64,000 nt of DNA from Kitasatospora setae KM-6054 (GTDB taxonomy: Bacteria > Actinomycetota > Actinomycetes > Streptomycetales > Streptomycetaceae): the NCBI RefSeq assembly GCF_000269985.1, contig NC_016109.1, positions 1,798,001 through 1,862,000 on the forward strand, read 5' to 3'. The position numbers and the translations under genes were made by a program. Of the stretch, positions 58,405 through 64,000 are shown piece after piece (position 1 is the stretch's first letter; every line of letters begins with the position of its first letter). Below the pieces are notes generated by a model. It was not told the origin of the DNA and did no database searches. It saw only the letters and a list, made by a program, of their open reading frames with translations.

Positions 58405-59175
58405 TCAGCCGTGCCGCACCGGCAGCGCGCGCACCGTCTCGAACGTCTCCACCGCGCGCGCCCCGGCAGCCGCTTCCCGTCCATGGTGGACCAGGCCCTG
58501 CGCCGCCTCGCGCCCCAGCAGCACCCCGCAGTCGAACCCGTCGGAGCCGTGCAGCGACGGCAGCGGCACGACCGCCTGGGTCTCCGAAGCCACGAAGAAC
58601 CGCTCCAGCGCCGGCCCCTCGACGACGCCGATGTGCAGCGTCTTGACGCCGTGACGGCGCTCACCCGGATCACGCAGCTCCAGCAGCCGCACCAGGTGGT
58701 CCGCGAGCTCGCGGTGACGCGGCGGCCCGTACAGCACCCGGTAGTGCACCAGACCCGGATCCCGCGCCACCGCCGTCTCGATCGCCGCCAGATACGCCTT
58801 CTCCCGTGACCGGCTGCCGGTGACGACCAACTGCTCGCGTGCGCCTGCCACCACGCCGACCATCGCCTCCACCAGATCCGTCCACCGCGTGAGCACCTTC
58901 AGCACCACGCCCGTCCCCGAAGACTCCAGCGTGCTGACGGCCTCACCGTCCTGATGGGCGAACAGCACCTCCGGCTTCTCCCCGAACAGCCTGCACAGCC
59001 CCTGACGATTGCGTTGCCCCGTACGCCGCCGGCCCGACTCCCAGGCGCTCACCAGACTTCCGTCCGCCGACAGGTTCGTGATCAGGTTCAATGCCTCGGC
59101 GACGTCCTCCTGCGTCATGTTCCGAGCCAGCCTCGCCCGCCGCAGCGCCGAATCCCCACCATCCGCCGCAACCAC
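58405..59175 (-). CDS. HTH (Xre-type) regulator with PLD-like C-terminal domain
   Basis: A 256-residue regulator. Residues about 10-70 form an Xre-type helix-turn-helix (ALRRARLARNMTQEDVAEAL, SLVSAWESGRR). Residues about 85-256 resemble the phospholipase-D-like fold used as a sensor in some actinomycete regulators (LVVTGSRSREKAYLAAIE, VVPLPSLHGSDGFDCGVLL) without an HKD catalytic motif. GTG 59175 has GGGGAGGGGG upstream. It heads the M20 gene and the five-gene operon and likely controls them. A CTTG-N5-CAAG dyad lies at 59255-59267 upstream. Confidence 0.75.
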   Translation of the reverse strand: MVAADGGDSALRRARLARNMTQEDVAEALNLITNLSADGSLVSAWESGRRRTGQRNRQGLCRLFGEKPEVLFAHQDGEAVSTLESSGTGVVLKVLTRWTDLVEAMVGVVAGAREQLVVTGSRSREKAYLAAIETAVARDPGLVHYRVLYGPPRHRELADHLVRLLELRDPGERRHGVKTLHIGVVEGPALERFFVASETQAVVPLPSLHGSDGFDCGVLLGREAAQGLVHHGREAAAGARAVETFETVRALPVRHG

Positions 59176-59254
59176 GCCCGCTACCCCCTCCCCACCACCG
59201 GAAATATCCCAAGCCTTCCCCGCCCGGCCACAGTTCACCGCAACCGCCCGACAG

Positions 59255-59267
59255 CTTGAACTCCAAG
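59255..59267. promoter_or_regulatory. Dyad CTTG-AACTC-CAAG upstream of the regulator
   Basis: Four-base arms with a 5-base centre, 80 bases before the regulator start; a possible autoregulatory site, weak on its own. Confidence 0.25.
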
Positions 59268-59310
59268 ACGTCGACCATCGGTCCGGGCCGGCGAATTCGA
59301 GCGGGGGGAG

Positions 59311-59724
59311 GTGCGGTCGGCGGACCCGTCCGAGCGGGCCCGGCGGGTGCTCGCCCAGTTCGAGACCCCGGGAGCCGTCAAGGTCGTCCTCGACGCCCCG
59401 GCGCTGATCAGGTGGATGTACCCCGGCAGCGGCGAGGGCTGGGACGTGCTGGACGAGGTGATGCCGCGGTGCGTGACGACGTCCGCGGTGGTCGCCGAAG
59501 CGCTCGGCCTGGCGGTCGCACACCACTACACCGGCACCCCGCAGCAGCTCGCGGACGACCTGGTGGCCGTCGGCCTGCGAGTGGAGGAACAGCTCCTGCT
59601 GCGCGACAGCACGCGGGCGCTGGAACTGCTCGCGGCGGCGAAGGCTGCGGGCGGCGAAGGCTGCGCCGGGCGCGCGTCGTCTCGGAGCCGCTGTCGGAGT
59701 ACACGCGCTTCGAGCACGATGTGA
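59311..59724 (+). pseudogene. Truncated PIN-domain protein fused out of frame to DUF6879 sequence
   Basis: The first 115 codons read as a PIN-like toxin domain: VKVVLDAPALIRWMYPG (first acidic residue), then VTTSAVVAEALGLAV (conserved Glu), then STRALELLAAAK. The PIN C-terminal acidic cluster is absent: at about 59665 the frame runs into DUF6879 sequence in the wrong frame and ends in an Arg/Ser-rich tail. The GTG at 59311 sits directly against GGGGGGAG. Probably a remnant of a toxin gene; no antitoxin is visible. Confidence 0.6.
59635..59665 (+). repeat. 15-base direct repeat at the PIN/DUF6879 junction
   Basis: GCGGCGAAGGCTGCG occurs at 59635-59649 and again at 59651-59665 with one base between. 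It marks where PIN homology ends and DUF6879 homology begins, consistent with a deletion or slippage joint. Confidence 0.7.
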
Positions 59725-59975
59725 CGTTCCGAAACATCGCTGCCGGTGAGGAGGTCCGCTGGCTCGCACGTCGTCGGGCCGGCGGCCTGGCACTGCCGCC
59801 GAACGACTTCTGGCTGGTCGACGACGGCGTCCTGCTCGTCCACCACTTCAGCGGCGAGGGCGACTTCGTCGACGACGAGATCGTCACGGCGCCCGGCACC
59901 GTCGAGCTCTGCCGCTCGGCGTTCGAGGCGGTGTGGCGCCTCGCCGTCCCCCACCCGGAGTACGAGCCGAGCTGA
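59666..59975 (+). pseudogene. C-terminal fragment of a DUF6879 protein
   Basis: In a frame different from the PIN segment, the sequence reads RRARVVSEPLSEYTRFEHDV and continues through GEEVRWLARRRAGG, LPPNDFWLVDDGVLLVHHFS to AVPHPEYEPS, the conserved C-terminal half of DUF6879. The N-terminal half is missing. An internal GTG at 59721 could start an 84-residue product but has no good ribosome-binding site. Full-length DUF6879 proteins occur beside Xre-type regulators in streptomycetes. Confidence 0.65.
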
Positions 59976-60041
59976 GACCGTGCCCGCTTCCTCCCCGTCG
60001 ACGGTCCGAGCAGCCCGCCTCGCGCTCGGCCGGCGCCGGCC

Positions 60042-60827
60042 CTACGGGGCGGGTGGCGGTGGGCTGCTGTCGGCGGGGGTTTCGCCGGGGAGGCGGAGGT
60101 CCCAGCCGACCAGGGCGCGGAGTTGGGCGGCGGTGAGGCCGTCGGGGACGGGGCGGGGCGGGTCGTGGCGGATGGGGGGCTGCCAGCCGTCCTCGGGGTT
60201 CCAGGTGCGGACCTGGCGGGCGGGGGCGCCGGCCACGACGGCGTAGTCGGGGACCTCGCCGGCGACGACGGAGTTGGCGGCGACGACGACGTTGCGGCCG
60301 ATCCGGGCGCCGGGGAGGATGACGGCGCCGGTGCCGATCCAGGAGCCGGCGCCGATCGAGACGGGCTCGTTGCGGGGCCACTGCTTGCCGATCGGCACTT
60401 CGGTGTCGCGGTACTCGTGGGCCTGGTCGGTGATGTAGACGTCGGGTCCGGTCCACACGTCGTCGCCGAGTTCGATCCGCTGGTGGCCGACGATGTGGCT
60501 GCCGCGGCCGATCACGCAGCCGCCGCCGATCCGGACGATCGGCTCGGGGCCGAGGTCGAGCCCGGGCAGGAACCCGGCCGACAGGGTGACCTGTTCGCCG
60601 ATGATGGAGAACGGGCCGATGGTGATCCAGCGCTCGTTGAAGACGGTGCCGAGCGGGAACGCGAGCGTGGTGCCGTCGCCGAGTTCGCCGAACCGGTACG
60701 GGCCGGGGTTGCGGTTGCTGACGGCGCCCGCGTCCCGCAGCCACCGCCAGCCGCGGTGCACGGCGTGCCCGGCCGCCCGGCGCGACCTCTCGCGGACGGG
60801 TCCGAGCAGCCTGCGGACGATCGACAT
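60042..60827 (-). CDS. Hexapeptide-repeat acyltransferase
   Basis: A 261-residue left-handed beta-helix acyltransferase. Repeats run from about residue 55 to 190 (FSIIGEQVTLSAGFLPGLDLG, IGRGSHIVGHQRIELGDDVW, SIGAGSWIGTGAVILPGARIG). A catalytic His candidate lies in ITDQAHEYRD, the loop typical of xenobiotic/sugar acetyltransferases, and the end of the helix is DYAVVAGAPARQVRTWNP. It would transfer an acyl group from acyl-CoA to a sugar or similar hydroxyl. No direct partner is visible; linkage to the glycan genes is only a possibility. Confidence 0.82.
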   Translation of the reverse strand: MSIVRRLLGPVRERSRRAAGHAVHRGWRWLRDAGAVSNRNPGPYRFGELGDGTTLAFPLGTVFNERWITIGPFSIIGEQVTLSAGFLPGLDLGPEPIVRIGGGCVIGRGSHIVGHQRIELGDDVWTGPDVYITDQAHEYRDTEVPIGKQWPRNEPVSIGAGSWIGTGAVILPGARIGRNVVVAANSVVAGEVPDYAVVAGAPARQVRTWNPEDGWQPPIRHDPPRPVPDGLTAAQLRALVGWDLRLPGETPADSSPPPPAP

Positions 60828-60925
60828 GCGCTCACCGTAGCGGCCGGTGCGCCCGCTGGGCCCGCAACGGGACCAAACTCACACCGGCCGGTAACTTCGG
60901 TCCGCGCGGCCCCGGAAGGCCGAGG

Positions 60926-61690
60926 TCAGCGCACCCAGCGGGCGGGCCGCTTCTCCAGGAAGGCGCGCATGCCCTCCTGCGCCTCCTCGGAGCCGAACAG
61001 CTTCGCCGAGAGCGCGACCAGTTCCTCGGTGTGCCGTTCGAAGGACTCCCGGACGGCCGCGTTGGCGAGCAGTTTGGACTCGGCGAGGCCCTGCGGCGAG
61101 CAGAGCCGGATCGCGTCCAGGACGGTGCGCAGTTCGGCGGCGGAGTCGTCGGCGGCCTCGGTGACCAGGCCGATCCGGGCCGCCTCGGCGGAGTCGAAGG
61201 TCTCGCCGGTCAGGTAGTAGCGGGCGGCGGCGCGCGGGTCGAGCTTGGGGCGCAGCGGCAGCGAGATGACGGCGGGGGCGAGGCCGAGCCGGGACTCGGT
61301 GAAGGCGAAGGTGGCGTCGGGGCCGGCCACCGCGAGGTCGCAGGCGCCGACCAGGCCGAGGCCGCCGGCCCGGACGTGGCCGTCGACCAGGGCGATGACG
61401 GGCTTGGGGCAGTCGACGAGGGCGCGCTGCAGGGCGACCAGGCCGCGCGGGCCGACGGTGGGGTCGTCGCCGGTGGCCTCGGAGAGGTCGGCGCCGGCGC
61501 AGAACACCCGGCCGGTGTGGCCGAGGACGACGGCGCGGACCTCGGGGTCGGCGGCGGCCGCGGCGAGTCCGGCGGTGAGTTCGGCCATCAGCCGGGTGGA
61601 GAGGGCGTTGCGGTTGTGCGGGGAGTCGAGCTGGAGGGTGGTGACGGCGTCGGCGGTGGTGCGGCGGACGAGTGGCGCTTCGCTGGTCAT
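60926..61690 (-). CDS. Enoyl-CoA hydratase/isomerase family protein
   Basis: A 254-residue crotonase-fold enzyme. The oxyanion-hole segments are GRVFCAGADLSEA and HVRAGGLGLVGACDLAVA, and ESRLGLAPAVISLPL covers the third conserved block. It most likely hydrates an enoyl-CoA in fatty-acid or amino-acid breakdown, but the crotonase family is broad and the catalytic Glu pair is not clearly placed. The end FLEKRPARW is family-typical. ATG 61690 gives the expected length; AAAGGCAGG lies upstream. Confidence 0.85.
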   Translation of the reverse strand: MTSEAPLVRRTTADAVTTLQLDSPHNRNALSTRLMAELTAGLAAAAADPEVRAVVLGHTGRVFCAGADLSEATGDDPTVGPRGLVALQRALVDCPKPVIALVDGHVRAGGLGLVGACDLAVAGPDATFAFTESRLGLAPAVISLPLRPKLDPRAAARYYLTGETFDSAEAARIGLVTEAADDSAAELRTVLDAIRLCSPQGLAESKLLANAAVRESFERHTEELVALSAKLFGSEEAQEGMRAFLEKRPARWVR

Positions 61691-61850
61691 CGGTGGCCTG
61701 CCTTTCCGGCTGAGGGTGGGTCGGAGGGGCGTCGTGTGCACCCTGGCACACCCCGGCCCTACTGACCAGTACCCGATCTTCCGGGCGCCCGGGGCCGGGC
61801 CGGCCGCCGCCACGCCGGGCGGAGTTCCGTACACGTCCCCAACTTCCTTA

Positions 61851-61862
61851 AGGTCTAGACCT
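61851..61862. promoter_or_regulatory. DasR-like dre site upstream of the chitinase
   Basis: AGGTCTAGACCT is a perfect 12-base palindrome containing the GGTCTAGACC core of DasR sites. It ends one base before the -35 box of the chitinase promoter. DasR control of chitinase genes is established in Streptomyces. Confidence 0.7.
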
Positions 61863-61863
61863 A

Positions 61864-61893
61864 TTGACAGTCGATGGACAACCTCGCTTGAGT
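61864..61893 (+). promoter_or_regulatory. Chitinase promoter (TTGACA-N18-TTGAGT)
   Basis: A consensus TTGACA at 61864-61869 is followed after 18 bases by TTGAGT (61888-61893), giving a leader of about 32 bases with AAGGAG near its end. Confidence 0.5.
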
Positions 61894-61932
61894 GCTGGGT
61901 ACACCGCTCGTTCCCCCACAAGGAGTGGCCGC

Positions 61933-63126
61933 ATGTCCCACACCCGCAACACCCGTACCACGAGCCGTCCGGCGCACCGGGCCGGCTCCCGCCGCGGCAA
62001 GGTGGCCGCGCTGCTGACCGGCGCGCTCGCCGCGACCGGCCTGGCCGTGATGGTGCCCACCACCTCGACCGCCGCGACCGCCTGCACCACCCCGTACTCG
62101 GCGACCCAGGTGTACACCGGCGGCATGTCCGCCTCGTACAACGGGCACAACTGGAACGCCAAGTGGTGGACCCAGGGCGAGACCCCGACCACCGGCGGCT
62201 CCGGCGTCTGGGCCGACCAGGGCGCCTGCGGCGGCGGCACCACCACCAGCCCGACCCCCAGCACCTCGGTCAGCACCAACCCGAGCCCGAGCTCCACCCC
62301 GAAGGCGTGCGAGCTGTCGATCTGGGTGGCCGGCACGCAGTACACCACCGGCACCGTCGTGAAGTACGTGCCGAACGGCCAGTTCTACGTGGCGACCCAC
62401 GACAACCCGGGCTACGACCCGACCATCTCCACCTGGTACTGGAGCCCGACCACCTGCAGCACCGACACCCCGACCCCCAGCCCGTCGGTCACCACCCCCA
62501 ACCCGGGCGGCTTCGTGGTCTCCGAGGCCCAGTTCAACCAGATGTTCCCGAACCGGAACCCGTTCTACACGTACTCCGGCCTGGTCAACGCGCTGAGCGC
62601 CTACCCGGCGTTCGCGGGCACCGGCTCGGACACCGTGAAGAAGCAGGAAGCCGCGGCGTTCCTCGCCAACATCAACCACGAGACCGGTGGCCTGGTGTAC
62701 GTGGTCGAGCAGAACACCGCGAACTACCCGCACTACTGCGACACCACCCAGCCCTACGGCTGCCCGGCCGGCCAGGCCGCGTACTACGGCCGCGGGCCGA
62801 TCCAGCTCAGCTGGAACTTCAACTACAAGGCGGCCGGCGACGCCCTCGGCATCGACCTGCTGAACAACCCCAACCTGGTGCAGACCGACGCGGCCGTCGC
62901 CTGGAAGACCGGCATCTGGTACTGGATGACCCAGAACGGCCCCGGCACCATGACCGCGCACAACGCCATGGTCAACGGCAAGGGCTTCGGCGAGACCATC
63001 CGCTCCATCAACGGCTCGCTGGAGTGCAACGGCGGCAACCCCGCCCAGGTGCAGAGCCGGGTCAACGCGTACACCAGCTTCACCGCGATCCTGGGCGTGC
63101 CCACCGGCAGCAACCTCAGCTGCTGA
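61933..63126 (+). CDS. Secreted family 19 chitinase with two chitin-binding modules
   Basis: A 397-residue extracellular enzyme. Residues 1-50 are a long, Arg-rich signal peptide (RRGKVAALLTGALAATGLA). Residues about 51-99 are a CBM5/12-type module (NWNAKWWTQGETP); a Thr/Ser/Pro linker leads to a second module (about 126-175: YDPTISTWYWSP); another linker leads to the GH19 domain (194-397). Catalytic residues are Glu250 in NHETGG and Glu259, nine residues apart as in streptomycete ChiC; YYGRGPIQLSWNFNY is the GH19 signature. It degrades chitin with inversion. AAGGAG precedes the ATG. DasR and a TTGACA promoter sit upstream, a terminator downstream. Confidence 0.93.
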   Translation: MSHTRNTRTTSRPAHRAGSRRGKVAALLTGALAATGLAVMVPTTSTAATACTTPYSATQVYTGGMSASYNGHNWNAKWWTQGETPTTGGSGVWADQGACGGGTTTSPTPSTSVSTNPSPSSTPKACELSIWVAGTQYTTGTVVKYVPNGQFYVATHDNPGYDPTISTWYWSPTTCSTDTPTPSPSVTTPNPGGFVVSEAQFNQMFPNRNPFYTYSGLVNALSAYPAFAGTGSDTVKKQEAAAFLANINHETGGLVYVVEQNTANYPHYCDTTQPYGCPAGQAAYYGRGPIQLSWNFNYKAAGDALGIDLLNNPNLVQTDAAVAWKTGIWYWMTQNGPGTMTAHNAMVNGKGFGETIRSINGSLECNGGNPAQVQSRVNAYTSFTAILGVPTGSNLSC

Positions 63127-63168
63127 CCGGCGGACCGACGTCCTGACGCGCCGGCATGACGGCGTACG

Positions 63169-63201
63169 GGCCCCCGGCCGACACTGCGTCGGCCGGGGGC
63201 C
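63169..63201. terminator. Strong hairpin between chitinase and N-acetyltransferase genes
   Basis: Perfect 14-base arms GGCCCCCGGCCGAC and GTCGGCCGGGGGCC with a 5-base loop, between convergent stops. Confidence 0.85.
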
Positions 63202-63218
63202 TGCCCGTTCCCGCCCGG

Positions 63219-64000
63219 CTAGCCGGGGAGGTCCACCTCCAGGCCGAAGCGCTCGGCGAGCACGGCGCGCACCGCTCCGGCGTCCGCGAGCTCCCGCTGG
63301 ACGGTCCGGCCGTCCGGGAGGTCCTCGACCAGGTTCCGGCCGCGCAGGGCGATCCGTGCGGCGGCGCCCGGGAGTTGGACCAGCACGTCCCGGACGAACA
63401 CCGAGTCGGGGTGCCCGGCGCTGAAGTGGTTCGCCACCCGGTAGTCCACCAGGTGGTGCGCCTGGAGGGTGAAGGAGTAGAGGCCGAACCAGGAGTCGCC
63501 GCGGCGGATCTGCAGCGCCAGTTCCCCGCCCGGGCCGCCCGTCCCGGCGATCCGGTAGGTCCAGCCGTCCTGGTCGACCGTCCGGCCGGGGTCCAGCGGC
63601 AGCGGCTCCAGCGGCCCGAGGCTGCCGCAGCCGACGTCGGCCAGCCACTCCCCGCCGTCGGGACCGGCGCCGTCGGGGCCCGCGCCGAGGCCGACCCGCA
63701 GCAGCATGTGGGTGCGCGGCCGGGGGACCGCGGAGCCCAGCAGCGTCCGGCCCATCAGCCCGGACACCCGGTAGCCCAGCCGGAGCAGGACCGCCGCGAA
63801 GAGCAGGTTCTGCTCGTAGCAGTAGCCCCCGCGCCGGGCGCCGACCAGCTTCGCCTCGATGTCGGGCAGCGCCAGCGAGACGCCGAGCCCCCGGACCAGG
63901 TCCAGGTTCTCGAACGGGACCGCCAGCCGGTGCGCCCGGTGCAGGCGCCGCAGGGTGGCCGCGTCCGCGACCGGGCCGGCGAGCGCGTCCGCGCCCGGGG
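63219..64000 (-). CDS. Arylamine N-acetyltransferase (partial at window end)
   Basis: A NAT-family acetyltransferase whose 5' end lies beyond the window. The catalytic Cys is in RRGGYCYEQN (around 63820), the His in RTHMLLRV and the Asp in LADVGCGSLGPLEP, giving the Cys-His-Asp triad. The C-terminal NHFSAGHPDSVF matches the family. It acetylates arylamines or arylhydrazines, or in actinomycetes can take part in secondary metabolism (amide synthases of the RifF type). About 260 residues are present, close to the family length of 270-280, so little is missing. Upstream context is not visible. Confidence 0.85.
   Translation of the reverse strand, partial: PGADALAGPVADAATLRRLHRAHRLAVPFENLDLVRGLGVSLALPDIEAKLVGARRGGYCYEQNLLFAAVLLRLGYRVSGLMGRTLLGSAVPRPRTHMLLRVGLGAGPDGAGPDGGEWLADVGCGSLGPLEPLPLDPGRTVDQDGWTYRIAGTGGPGGELALQIRRGDSWFGLYSFTLQAHHLVDYRVANHFSAGHPDSVFVRDVLVQLPGAAARIALRGRNLVEDLPDGRTVQRELADAGAVRAVLAERFGLEVDLPG

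Noticed and set aside
60028-60041. Palindrome GGCCGGCGCCGGCC before the acyltransferase stop
   Set aside because: It has no loop and consists only of G and C steps; such short palindromes are expected by chance at this base composition.
1-64000. CRISPR arrays, rRNA or tRNA genes, intact insertion sequences, polyketide or peptide synthetase modules
   Set aside because: Looked for on both strands and not found; the tandem repeats seen are short coding or leader repeats without spacer structure.

Overview
The window is very high-GC actinomycete DNA. Codon third positions are almost all G or C, GTG starts are frequent, and several promoters have the form TANNNT followed 6 to 8 bases later by the start codon. 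Streptomycetaceae marker families are present (NsdB-like regulator, DUF397, DUF6643, DUF6879, HEAT-repeat protein, GH19 chitinase preceded by a DasR-type operator). A Streptomyces or Kitasatospora chromosome is the best reading; the genus is inferred from families, not from any rRNA.

Layout. 1-9.9 kb is mixed housekeeping and regulation: DUF1877 protein, YcnI-like copper-type protein, HEAT-repeat protein, NsdB-like regulator, phosphotransferase, acyl-CoA dehydrogenase-like flavoprotein, an 815-base gene-free stretch, DUF397 protein and an orphan DhaM. 10-37 kb is dominated by cell-surface polysaccharide genes: sugar epimerase, NeuD/PglD-like acetyltransferase, initiating sugar transferase, six glycosyltransferases (five GT4-like and one HpnB-like GT2), two polysaccharide deacetylases, a Wzm/Wzt ABC exporter, a Wzz/tyrosine-kinase-like protein, a GNAT enzyme, a Wzy-like membrane protein and a DegT aminotransferase. 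They are interleaved with a NarK-type transporter, a glutamate-racemase-like protein, a DsbA-like protein and a DUF4232 lipoprotein. One glycosyltransferase carries a TTA codon, which in streptomycetes implies bldA dependence.

36.7-52.1 kb holds MscL, DUF6643, MOSC, a parallel beta-helix/AAA+ fusion protein, a truncated IS5-family transposase beside a 24-codon remnant of a short-chain dehydrogenase, several regulator/target pairs (MerR, LysR/SDR, TetR/DUF4267, ROK/MFS), a Cds1-like PLP enzyme, a PhzF protein and polyprenol-phosphate mannose synthase. 52.7-60 kb looks accessory. It holds a NUDIX protein convergent with a five-gene operon whose genes all overlap (two thymidylate-kinase-like P-loop kinases, an HCX5R phosphatase, GT4 and GT2). 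Just upstream are an atypical M20 hydrolase and a HTH regulator with a PLD-like C-terminal half. A PIN/DUF6879 chimeric pseudogene sits at its edge. 60-64 kb has a hexapeptide-repeat acyltransferase, enoyl-CoA hydratase, secreted GH19 chitinase and an arylamine N-acetyltransferase cut by the window end.

Working together: the 10-37 kb genes could make, modify (acetylate, deacetylate, aminate), polymerise and export one or more extracellular glycans. No Wzx flippase is visible, so the Wzm/Wzt pair and the Wzz/Wzy-like pair may serve different polymers. The 52.7-59.2 kb operon has no pathway I recognise and is the strongest candidate for an undescribed system. No rRNA, tRNA, CRISPR array or intact transposon was seen.
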